From Puffinus mauretanicus (taxonomy: Eukaryota; Chordata; Aves; Procellariiformes; Procellariidae): a stretch of DNA of 64,000 nt. The translations under genes and the position numbers were made by a program. The notes beneath the pieces were generated by a model. It was not told the origin of the DNA, did no database searches, and was given only the letters and a program-made list of their open reading frames with translations. The DNA lies in the NCBI GenBank assembly GCA_023333565.1, contig JAJKFH010003229.1, forward strand, positions 682,001 through 746,000, written 5' to 3'. Below are positions 35,699 to 48,396 of the stretch, piece after piece (the stretch's first letter is position 1; each line of letters starts with the position of its first letter).

Positions 35699-38600
35699 TT
35701 GTCTTTTGGTATCTGTTCTGCAGTGCTATCCAGAAGACTTGGTTACAAACTGATTAATTTATGAAAATCAAAGTTTGTATACTAAAAGTTAAAGATGTAT
35801 TTCAATGGAAATAAATTGCTTCCAGCTTGTGTCATACCATCCAACTGCAGAAGGAAGAAATGCAGGAGATTTTTTTTTAAATCTACTGACTGAAAAATTC
35901 AGTGTATAGACATACATTCCTAATATAATACCAACAGTGTGACAAACAGGGTTTTCTACATGACACAGTGGGTATCACCATCTAGAGAGATACACGTTAA
36001 TTGCTGATTTATCATAGACTTGAAACCAGGTACTCACTCTCCAGTTGTATTTCTGGAATAAGTTACTCCTCCTGTGTGCAGTTTAATGAAACCCGAGGTA
36101 CCAGCACATCTGAGTACATGAGTGCAAGTTGCTGTTGGTTTGTATATATAAAAAGTAAATCATCACAGAGTAACAAAAAAAATGTTGTTTTTCACAAAGA
36201 GAAATCAGCAAAATAATGTGTTCTGCAGAAAACATTGAGAAAAATGTTTAGGCAACACGTCACAACACTGATGCGCAGTCATGCACACAGCACGTGTTAT
36301 ACATGTGACATCTGGGATTTGTTCCAGTAACCAGCGAAGCAAAGTAATTTTTCCACAGACTTTTGTGAGCATAGTCTCATACCCTGCATTCAAATCTTGT
36401 GTGCTCTCAAATCTCATCACAAAATGATTCTTCACCTTCTTTGAAGCATTCAAGTGCCAGAGTATTTAAAGTGCTCCGGTATTTGACGTAGCAAGTACTC
36501 TATAAGGCCTGTCAAAAGGGAAAGTAAAAAATTATTTTTCGATGCATTCATCATTGCTTGCTTGAACTCGGCATTCTCAATGGCTTTCCACCTGTTTCCT
36601 AGAGAGAAAAATTTATCACAGTGCTATGCACTCCTTTCAGTGACCACATTAAATTCAGAGAATAGGTTCTCTAAGTTATAGTGGGTCTGAAATCTTAGGT
36701 GGGGACCTTGTGCAGAATCCCTTAGAAGCTTAGACACAGAAAAGATCAAACTCTGTATTTGGAAAACCAAGGAAGAATCCAGTTTGTCAGACATTTGTTT
36801 CTGTTCATTTTATGAATGACCTATTAAAGTTTTGTCTACAAATAGCAACTTACTAATTGCTATAACAAAACAGAGAAAACTGCAAATTGAACCTAACAAT
36901 TGAAGCTGATTTGCAGTGCCATGGGAAAATTAAATCAAATCCTGAAATGCACTGAATCACTTTTTATTCTTTCCCCTTTTCTTACGCAGCTTTCATCAGG
37001 TTTGGTTAGCAAGGGCAACTACCATTAATAATCTTGTATAAGTGTCTTTTTTCCTCTGATAATTCCCCTAGAACATTCGCATTTGCCAACAGCAACCTAG
37101 ACTGTTTTATTCTGTGGCAATTCTGTCACCAGAAGTCCACTGGCTGTATTTTAGAGGGAGCTCCTGTAAATAATAACCAAGCATATTGGAATTTTGGATA
37201 TAAAATTTTATTCTCTGCCACTGGTTTAGAAGCATTTTCCCCATCCATCCAGCATTTGTGACAACGCTTGATAACACAGACTCTAGTCTAAGATACACCA
37301 ATATATGAGGATAATGAGAGATCTCTGGCAAGAATCATGTAGACCTATACCGTGCTCCAGAGTTTGGTTATGATAACAAGGCATGTTGTGTTTCAATGTA
37401 TTCTTGACTAGTGACAAAAATGCTCTGGGATTAAATCGCAGGACACACTGCAGAAAGCACAAGGAAGTTGTACCAGTGGCTCTACAGCTCTACTCACAGA
37501 GGATAACAGAACAAACTACCAGTGGGAGATTAAGCTTGCAGCTGCTTGTAGTAGCAGTGATTTATTTGATTTATTAACTAATTAAGCTCCTTAGCAATCC
37601 TGTATAAGATTTCTAATCATGTTATCCCCTGTAAAAGTGCAGGGAAAGGAAGAAATTTCCTTCAGGATTTTATTTCTCAGTATCATTTCACAAGAGTGAA
37701 GAAAACCCCAGCCTTTCTCTGCATATGAACTTGAAAAGAAAATCACTGTTCAGCCATAGATGCCTTGGGGACTCATCCTTTAGTCAACATTTCACAAGAG
37801 AAAGCAGAGAAAGTTGTCACAGCATATAGCAAATTTAATTTTGGTCAGTTTACATAAATGCTTTGGCTTGAGGGAAGGAAGGCAGATATGCCCTCCTGTA
37901 TGACCTCCTCAACAGGCAATGCTGTCCAGGCAAGGGAGAAGGGAGACAAGATGCATGGCTTCTCTCTCTTTCTCTGAACTGTGCAGGGCAAATCTATCCA
38001 GAAAGGTTTGCGGTGTGCTTATCTACGTGGAGACCAAGGATTTGCTCATCAGGCTGGATATCCACAGTGCCAAATACTCTATATTCATGCTGCAAAAATC
38101 CTGCAGTGTCCTCCTGAGCTAAATGCAAGGAAACCATCCACTTCCTGATACTGTCAGTCCTCACCTTGATATCCATTTATAGGGATAGCAGAGCAGATGT
38201 AAATCAAGCCAGGCTCGTAGAAGGAAAAGATCTTCAAAATGAATTTTTCAGATATGTTTGTACATTGACCTACAAACTGCTGAAAGATAGCTGTGACTTG
38301 CTGGGTGAGGGGCAAGAGATGCTGATGTTCTGCGGTACTTTCAACACAACGGATTAAGACTGCCATCTATTGTCCCTGATGCTGCAGTTGTGCGATCTTG
38401 CTGAGTTATTCTGAACAAGTTCACGTCTCTCTACAGCTAATATCCAAAGAACAAAGCTCTTTGCATGCATGTTTTTCTTCAGTTTTCAGGCTTTTCTGTA
38501 AAAGATATCTAACGGATTAATGTACTGAGGCAGAACATTCTTGGCATCTGAAATCTTTCTTAATTTTTAAACGCATGCATTCTTTGTAGAACAAAGCCTT

Positions 38601-40094
38601 ACGGGTACCTTTCTTGGGATGGAAGGTGTATGCCTGAACTATATAAATGTACCAGCAAAGAAAAAGAAGTTAATTTATGTTTCAGACATCTGTAAAACAG
38701 ACATGAGGAAAACCATAATCAAGAATTACATTTTCCCAGTGCATTAATAAGAGATTACACATATCATCTGGATTTCTTGAAATGAAACCTGAAAGCGACC
38801 AACTCAAAACCCAAACAGCAATTAAAACACAGCTTTGGGGAGAAAACATTGCTGATAATTGAGATCTGCAATATTCATTTCATGGACCAGATTTTGTCCT
38901 AAGGAATATTCAAAGCGAGGGAAAAGATACGAACTATCGCTAATCCCCCTTAGAACCTATTTGCAGGTGAGCATCTAGCTAAGCCAAAGGGGACAGAGCA
39001 GAGGAGACTTGACCACTGCTAGTCCCTCTACACCTGCTTTATGGATGGCTGAATTGCACCTACCAGCTCAATGAGAGATTTTTGACAGAGAGTTTTCCCC
39101 AGAAAGAGAGATCATAACACACACTGTGAGAGTGCCAGCCAGGGCAAGAAACCCTGTCAGCTCCTGTATAAACTATTAATCTGAGTGGTTTCATCTACCA
39201 TGTAATTTAATGCAGGTATTTCACAAAAGTGCCATGAGCTTGAAATATCCTTCCTCGATAGTTAGGTAGTAACATGAAACACTACACAGCTGTGAAACAG
39301 CCAGTTACATGGCACAAGAATGTAGCATTTAGCATAAGCTATGGGCCAGGTTCTTTGGTGTATATCAGCTTACTTCTGCTGAAACCTGAGGGCTGAGGAC
39401 TTGGCTCAGTATTTTTTGTGATCAGAAATAATGCCACTTATCCAACTGACTGTGTTATAAGTTTAATTAAATAGTATAAAGCTATGCATGTATATGGCCA
39501 ATACATTGTGTTCAAGGCACACAAATGGATTTATATGACAGGGAGAGATACCAACAAGATTAAAGTGGTCAGCTTACTCATACCTGTAAACCAAACATGT
39601 AGCAAGGGTCAATTCTTGCTTCTCCCTCAGACATCAGTTATAACATCTGAAAGAAGAAGAATTTCTATGTTTTGCTTAAGAAAGTTCTGCCTGCATAAAT
39701 CCCTAAGTTTTTGGGTAAGCAGTGTCTAGCATTCAGTTTTATTTCACTCACCATTTGTGCTATATAGAACAAAGCACAAAATATAGAATCCCTAGGTATG
39801 GACCAGGCTCCCACTGTGTTGACTACAGAAAGGACAATTCTTGTACACAAATGCATACAATCTGTGTAGAAGATGAAAGATGACATGTAGATGCAAGGAA
39901 AAAGCTAAGGTTAGTGAAAGTGCCTTCATAACAGTACCATTGGCACAACTTTGTTCTTGGTGGACTTTGAAAAAAAAGGCAGTACAATCTCATTTGCAGC
40001 ATGAAGATACTTTTCTTGAAGTTTTAAGTTCCAGATTTTCAAATACTTAAACAAGTCAATAACTTAAACCACAGGAATAATCCCATTATAACAA

Positions 40095-40146
40095 ACATGG
40101 CTACATTAATTGTTAGACTAACATGGCTACATTAATTGTTAGACTA
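40095..40146. repeat. Exact 26-bp tandem duplication
   Basis: The 26 bases at 40095-40120 (beginning ACATGGCTAC and ending GTTAGACTA) are repeated without any difference at 40121-40146. Perfect identity suggests a recent slippage event, or an assembly artefact. Confidence 0.95.
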
Positions 40147-42087
40147 ATCCTTCATCTTTTCAAAACCAGAACAAGAAGAAATACAGCAAGACCAGATGAG
40201 TGCACAGTGTGTATAGGTGATTAGTAGCACAGAACTGACCATTTGCTGATATATAATGATAGGCATTGTGGTAAAATATATTGCATATACAAGACCAACA
40301 CGAACTTTGTTTTGGAAAAACTGAGTTAAAACCTTTTTCTATTGGCATTGTCAACAGAATTTTAAGGTAATTACCCTGTTTCTATTTGTTACTTGCAATT
40401 GTCATTAAAGTTGGTGAAAACAGTGAAATCTATTATAAGATTTTCCATTATAATATATACTTATCAGTTTATAACTTTGTTATGCATACATTTCTCTTGC
40501 TGAAATTAGTCTTTGCCTAAAGTTTACTTTAATTTGTTTGTCTATATTTTGGCAATTACAGCAAAGTGATTCTGCCATTATAAAAAAATTTCTGTGTGTT
40601 TACAAAACTTTAGGTTGGCTATGGCCATGATGGTTTGGTTAGAATCTTGTAATGAACTCTCTGGTGTAACTATCAGCACTGATCGTGGTCCTTGCTGTTA
40701 CAGTACCTACAAACAGTCCTTCCGTGCAGGCATCATTTCCACACAGCAATCAATCATTTTCCATTATAGAACTGCAGAAACAGAGCAGGACTTTTCCTGC
40801 AACTTGTTCCTACAACCTACTGATTATTAAGCTAAATATCAGAAGCAGTGATCCCAGTTTTCCTGTGCTCCTATTATCCCCCATCTCTGCATTCAGTCAA
40901 CATGAACAAAATCCTACAGCGAAATATGGAGCCAGAAATTGGGCTGTGGGTCAGATTAATTCAGCTTGGATAAATCACAAACATTTATTATTTTGGATTT
41001 ATTTTGGTTTGTTTGTTGTTTTTTTTTTTCTGATTAGTCACTGTACAACCTTTTTATAAGGAGTCACAGTTAATCCAGAAGAAAATCAGGAATTATAAGT
41101 CATAATTATCTGTTAAACCCAAAAGAGTTTTTATCGATGCAGAAAACAGTGATGAGTCATACTTGCTTTGCTCTGTTATGAAGCACTTTTTGGTGTTTTT
41201 AACTTAACACTTTAGCCAATACAATAAATAAGAGCCAGAGAAAATGGCACACACATGCACACAAAATCCTTAAATAGCCTTCTACCCTTTATTTTATCTA
41301 CCTTATACATATATTCATTCTCCAACCATTATTACTCATATTTGGTTAGCACATAAGCATGCTCCATGGATGGAAAAATAACTAATTTACACTTACATCA
41401 AACCTATCGCAACAGTTATAACCCCGTGACCATAGTTAAATTATTATTACAGCTTATTCTTCCAGGTGGATTATAAAAATGCCTGGTTACAAAACAATGT
41501 TAATATCTTATCTACAGATTTAAACCTAACATGCTATTTTATTTTTATACTCTATTCTCCAATTAGCAATGTATTCTTCAAGGTAAAAAAGAATGGCTGT
41601 AGCTGAATTCATTTATTTGTAAAGAACAGAGGATCTTCTAATTAACTAGCTCTGTCAAGGGTCTGTTTTTTCCCTACGTACATTTCTTCAAAACAAATAT
41701 CCTTAATGTGCCCAAGAATAGGAAGCGGGCACCACGGAGGGTGGGAGGAGGTAGAAGAAGAAGCTGCAGTCAAGAAGAGAATCAGACTGGGGGCAGAGAA
41801 GTGGAAGAGGAAGAGGAAGCAAAGTAGCTGTCTCCTGCACCAAGAAAGCGAGGGCTGGCTGTGAATCCATTTCAGGTCTCTTGGGTGGTCTATAATCAAG
41901 TTCAATAAAACATGGAATTCTGAATGAGGTGACACATAGTCATTCAAGATTAAATGAAATGCAAATGAAAACACAAGGAAAAAATAGTTTGCTTTCTGTG
42001 CAAAATTCCTTTTGTATATGTCTGGAAGGGGCTTGACATGCACATAATATAAATCAGTATAACTTATTGGAATATTCTAATTTTCTA

Positions 42088-42103
42088 TTTTTTTTTTTTT
42101 TTT
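42088..42103. repeat. Poly(T) tract, 16 T
   Basis: An uninterrupted 16-base T run. It could be a minus-strand poly(A) tail, but no retroposon body is recognised next to it. Confidence 0.85.
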
Positions 42104-45100
42104 ACTGAAAGAATCATCCTACCTACTAATGACTTCTAGAATCAAAATTTTTACTTGGAAAATGACTTTTTTAATCTGTAAATCTGTAGTGTTATAATTT
42201 CCTTAACATTTATGTCACAAAAGCACTCAGAAGCAACTTTTATCCAAGAATCATTATGGTTAATAGCAGGCAAGCCTACCATAAATGCTTCTGTTCTGAA
42301 GAGATTATACAATATTTGCAATTTAAGTGAGGCCCCTTTTGTACCAATAATTCATGTTTGTTCTTTCTTGGGAGCATATTTTAGGTTTCTTCTTCCCTCA
42401 GAAAAATATTTTAAGCTACTACATGGGCAATATTTTAAGAATGTATTTTATTTTAATCACTTACAAAGTGGTCAGAATGTGTTGCTGGTTTGCATGTGTA
42501 TTTTCTAACGTCATCTTTAATAGAAAGCTAATAATTTCAGCAGTGCTGGTTGAAATACTCTGGACAAAACATTAATTCTCAAAATAATGAACATGTTCAC
42601 CAATAGTCAACCACTACACAGAGAGATGCAAGCTTTGACAGAGACTGTGGTGTGAATAAGGTTCTAATTTATATGAAAAGCAACAATGACAATTTTGATA
42701 CAATTCTTTTTTAAATCTTTTTGCTGTTTTCTGTGTTTCTTTGTCATTACAATAAAGAATAAAAATTAAAATGTATAATTTCTACCCTATGGTATCATCT
42801 TTAGCAATAGAAATAAGTATAAGCATATATGACAACATTTCTCCAGCATTGCAAAATGTGAGCTGAATCTTCCTACGTCAATAATATTTGCCACAGCAAT
42901 TTGGAGAATTAGGAGTTGAATGCATACATATTTTGTCTTTTTCTCTAACTTTATCAACAATGAACCTAAAAAATACTTATTTTCAATAATTTATGATTAA
43001 CAGAAAAATAAATCTATTATTTCTCCTTGAAAAGCTGATCTCATTGTGTCAGTAGACATTCTCCCTAGAAAGTGGTTGCTTTTTCCTTATTTAAGTTCTT
43101 GCAATTTCGTTTTTTCTGCGGGTTTTGATTTTTATGTGTGCATGTGTATGTCTGCAGAAATAGAAACACAGACCTTGTTCTACAGCAAAATCAATGAAAT
43201 GAAAGCAACTACATAAACATTAAGCCTACGCAGAAGAAACCAAGAATGGCAGAAAAACAACCATCAAAACCTTGCTGGAAAGCAGGCATCAAAAGTCAGG
43301 GCCATGGAAGAGTGCCTCCAAAGACTGCTAAAGGAGCTGGCTAACCCTGTCGCAGGAATGCACTTCAGAGCTTATCGGAGCTTTTTGTGTGCCATAGAGA
43401 ATCTTTATTAGAAATCCCATCCTTTGTAGTACACAAGGGGATTGGTGGACAAAGGATGCATTTAACATTTGTTCTGACCCGTCCTGTGGCTGCTGGGACA
43501 TCATCTCAGCTGACACTAAGCCCAGCACAGGCAAGACTGGCACAGCTCCTTTTCCCTCAGCCAATGAAGAGGAGAGTGGTTGAGGAAACAGATGGCTCAT
43601 CTGACTCTTGGGTGGACATCTGGTTTGCTATGGGGTCTGCGCAACTGTGTGTTGCCTTTTCCTCAGTGACGGTTGCAAAGCCAAAGCTGGGACCAGAGAC
43701 GCCTGTTCTGTGTCTTTGCCTTTCATTGGATAATTTTCAGCACTGTTTGCTTAAGCTCTCACCATAATTAGTTACACATTCTGGAAATCTGTAAATAAGC
43801 ATTATAAAAAATGACAGCTTGGGGAGAACATTTCTTGTGTTTGCAGCCAGATATATTGTTATTGAGCCTTTAGAGCTTTATGAATGGCTAGAAATGTGGT
43901 GGCATGTTCTGCAAGGAGTAATTTTCACAAAAATCTTTTTTTCCAGAAAATAAAAATCATATTTTCCTAACAGAAATCATGGCAAAAAAATTTTTTCTTT
44001 TGTTGTCAGCTTGGATTTTCATTTTCTAAAGTTTTCGAACCTCCAGTCTGAAACATACAGATCTGTGAAAATTTGAAGATTACTTTTCTTATTTCCACCT
44101 TCTTTATTGTAACTGATGTCACTAAATGAAATAGATACTCAGGGAAAGACCCTAAACAGATGTAACATGTCAGAACTCTGCTGAAATTGAACAATGAGGT
44201 CTTCTGAATTATATGTTTCGTGTAGAGTTTAAAAACAAGAAAAGACAAAGATTTTGAAAACTGCAAACATTAATCTTATTGCACTGAAGTGTTGAGAAGG
44301 GAAAAAATAAAAGAAGAGGTACACAATTACAATTTTCAAAAAAATAAAAATGTAAAATTTTGCATTTCAAAACCTGTGAAATTCATGCAACTTCTCAAAA
44401 ATTACAGTTAATATTGTTATCATATTTCTCCTTCAGGTCTGTGCTATAGGAATTACTCAAGGCAACTGAATTGTATTAGAGTATTCTTAAAATGAAGATA
44501 TGTGGCAGAGCTCTTACTTGGTGAGTAATGTTACTTTCCACCTCTCAGCTGTAGGTACAAACTAGAGAAAGGAAGCTGCAGGGTAGTATTCCCAACCGTA
44601 GCGATCTCTGGTTACCACTAACAATCTCAGCTTCTCAAGTCCTATTTGCCCTGCAGTACAATTCATTTATTCTGGGAATAAACATTTGTATTGCAATCTA
44701 CTTAAAATGAATCAGAACTTTTTGTGTAAAATATTAAAAAAAAAAAAATCTACAATGACAACATAAAAAACCCTTCTCCAGTTTGAATTACAAAGCATAG
44801 TGTGATCATGAACTGTAGCAAACTGCCGCCTAGGACATCGCATACAGTCCATATGTATTATGAATTATAATAAATACCTTGGACTGTGGTACTGGAAACT
44901 CAAAAAGTAGGTGCCCTAACCATTAGTTATTTATCTCCCACTAGTGTTTTAATAGAAAAGAAGTTTCGTTAATATTTAGTTACACATGACTACTGGAATG
45001 TCTCATACAGGTTATTCATAAAGGTTAATTTTTGGGTTAAGATCTCCATTCTCCCTCTGTAATCACTGAATAATATTAGACTTCATTAGAGGTTAATTCA

Positions 45101-48100
45101 AAGCAGAATCCTAAATTTAGAGGCCTGTAACACATTTTGGGGGAGCTTCTATGCCTTACTGAAGGAGCAAGGTTAGTGTTTATGAATATTCTCAATTATT
45201 TTAATGCATTATAAGATAATGGATTTTATAGGGAGGAAAAAAAAACATAACAAAGAATGGGAGAATGGAATTCTCATTTTCTTCACTTTTTCCTTTTTTC
45301 ATCTCTGTCAGGTTTTTCTCTTTTTTTTCCTTTTTTTTTAGGTGAATCATATAAACAGATGGATTGTCTCAAGTTTCACTTTTTTCTATTCTATTTCTAT
45401 TTCTGTATTAGTACTAACACTACCTATATATAAAAAAAACCCCAACAAATGCAGATACCTCACAGCAGTCTTTCCCTACTATCTCAGGCAGAGTAGCCAG
45501 CAGCCTCTTTCTGTTCTCAGCTGAGCGTTGTTTTTATATGCAAAACTTTCTTAAGCAGAAGGGCCCAGGAAAGCTATGACAAATCAGCTAAGGCTGGAAG
45601 TTAATATGCTTTTTCTCCCTCAAAAATTAACTAAACCCAATTTAGATTAATTTTACTAATGAATGACCATGTCCATACTGGAGGCTAATACACTTTCATG
45701 TACGTGAGCTACATTCATATCTTCAGTTGATTATCTCCATAAGAGCCTGAGACTCCTCTTGCAGAGGAGCACTTAGAGACTGGCAGTTCCCATCTCACTG
45801 ACAACTGTGCTTCCTAAGGGTGGGCTTTCCTTATTTCTTTCTTGCACAGTTACTGCATCTCCTAACTACAGCTACATTAATGGTTTCTGCTACTATTTCT
45901 TTCCAGGTATTCCTAAAGATCTTTGAGGATTTCATTTCCAAAACATCCAGGTACTTAAACTTCCAGACTGCAGTAAAAAAAAAAAAACAGTATCTGACCT
46001 GCATTTAGTTTCTCCATTAATTCATTTGGCCTTGGACTTCTCTTCTTAGACATCATAAAAAACAGAGCTGGTAGTGATAGCAAGACTTGATCTAATCCCT
46101 GCACCTATCCCCAGGCAAGGCAAACTATGCCTAATCCATTTCTAACAGCTGTTTGTGTAACTGTTCTTAAACAACCCTCTAAAATTGATAACCTTCTAAG
46201 CAATCTCTTTTAGTGCTTTACAGCAGAAATATGAATATCTTCTGCTCTGCATTGCATTCCTGACTTCTCCTCTTATTCTCAGTGAACCCAGAAAACAGAT
46301 TATTCCCCTGTTCTTTTATGTAGAATATCTAAGTCTTCACTGATCTACACTTTAAAAAACCAGAACTTTCACTTTTTCTCACAAGTGATTTATTAATTCT
46401 GTCTCCCATACTGTTCCTTATATTTCTTACGGGAAGGTACACAAAACTGGGCATAATATTGCTGCTAAGGCCAAGGAAAAGGGTGCATCCCACTGCTTTC
46501 ACAGGTGGCTTACATCCACGGTATTTAAGAGACACTTTTCAGCAGAACTGCTGCCTAGTCACTCCATCCTTCAACATCCTTAACTAAGTCAAGCATAATA
46601 TTTTGCATATTTCCTTTGCTGAATTGCACTGTATTTATTCTGAACAATTTCTTCAGCTTGCCTAACTCTGCCTTCTGAAGCAGTTTCCCAAATTCTTTTT
46701 TTCCTCACGGATGTTCCACTTAGTAAGTGGGACATACAAGTGAGCCCTGAATGACAGAGCTTATCAGCCAGTTAATATCTCTCTCTTCAATACATATACC
46801 ATGCAAGGCCTTGATAATGTAAAGATACAGTGGGAGAATTCAAGTTTGTAAGAGACTTCATAGCTGACTTTTACTTCTGACAGCTTGAGAAGCCAGAAGA
46901 GAAACGTTCTTGTCGCTTATTCTGTCTTTGATATCTTGGTTGTTTTAGTTCCCTAGTATCTCGACTGATCTGATTTTGCTCCTAAACACTTATGTTAATT
47001 TGTCCAGATTAGTCGTTACTAAGAACTAAGGAAAAAAATAGCAGAATTGCTGGATCTTTTCTCCCTTTATATATGAGGAAAGGAAGGGAAAGTAGGTGGA
47101 ATTCACATTAAAACTGATGAAGAAGGTCCAGGGGTGGTGAAGAGATAATAATACGACAAGTATAGGAGAAAACACACAATGCAGTTGTCTGCGACTTTTG
47201 TCATATTGCTTTTAAAGCATGGCTGAAAACCTGGACTCAGTCAGTCAATGTCATTGTTTTTGCAGGGCAAGCTTTCACACTGACTCTTCTTTTTGAAAAA
47301 AAAAAAATTTCTATGAGTTATCATGACCTAGATGGAAACTTTGACTTTCTATTTCAGTAATGAATCTGTCAAAATATCTTAGTTTAGAAATACTTGTGAC
47401 TCTACCATATATTGTACCATATTTTGATCAAAATAGATCCTGATCAGCAGATTGATAAGGCCTTTATTAAGAGTTAATGTTCTGTGCTGATAATAAAATC
47501 ACCTTCCAGAGAAGATGAGATTAGTATAGATAAAATATTTCACTGTGAGATAATACTAATTTGATTTATCAGTTTAATTTGTTGCTACTTGAGTTTCGTA
47601 TCCTTTGTTAGAATCGTTTGTATGAATTTTGCCCATTCTAATGTATAATCTTTAGTTGCCATTAATGTCTAATTTAAGATTGTGTACGTACTTCAGAATT
47701 TTTAAATCTCATTAATTTAATTAATTTAAGAGAAATAAATTATGAAAATCTGGTTAATTAAAAATTTTAATGAGTAAGTACAGCTGTGTGATTTATCATG
47801 CTCAGGAGAGCATCCCATTGGGATCAGTGGAAATACACATGTCCATAATATAAATAGGGTAATTTTGTGAATATGAATGAAGTAATTCAGAATAAAATAT
47901 CTGTAATGTGCTAGTGGTTAAGGTGTGGGGTTTTTTGACAACAGGTAGGCATGTTTGCATTACAAATTGTGATCATAGTGGATGATCTTTTTATTTTTTT
48001 AATTTCTGTAAACTTGTGTTGTGTTTTACTCTCATCTTCTTGACATATCTAGCATCATTACATTTTCTACCTTGCCAAGGACCTAATTCACATCACATTA

Positions 48101-48324
48101 TATAGGTGATTATGTTACTTAATTGTCTTCAATGATTTCAAATCACACTCAAAGAAGAGATGTATTGTGAAATACCATTGGAGAACACAATGCTTTCGTC
48201 TAGATGAATTTGATGGGCTTTCGGAGGCAGCAAGTCAGTAGGCATTGTCTGATTATGTGAAATCCAGCACAAATGTGATTTTCCAATGAATAATTCCCAG
48301 GTGAGGTAATGGCACTATCACTTT

Positions 48325-48396
48325 ACTTTACACTTTGATAGATACACAGTTTTATGCTGTACTTTGCACTTTTGTAGATCTATAGCTTTATGCTGT
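48325..48396. repeat. Diverged 36-bp tandem duplication
   Basis: Positions 48325-48360 and 48361-48396 align without gaps at 29 of 36 bases, both beginning ACTTT and ending CTTTATGCTGT or GTTTTATGCTGT. The divergence makes it an old duplication, unlike the exact one at 40095. Confidence 0.85.

Noticed and set aside
41642..42043. 133-codon minus-strand open frame
   Set aside because: The centre is the complement of a purine-rich tract, giving Ser/Leu/Phe/Pro-rich residues. There is no motif, no family resemblance and no splice context.
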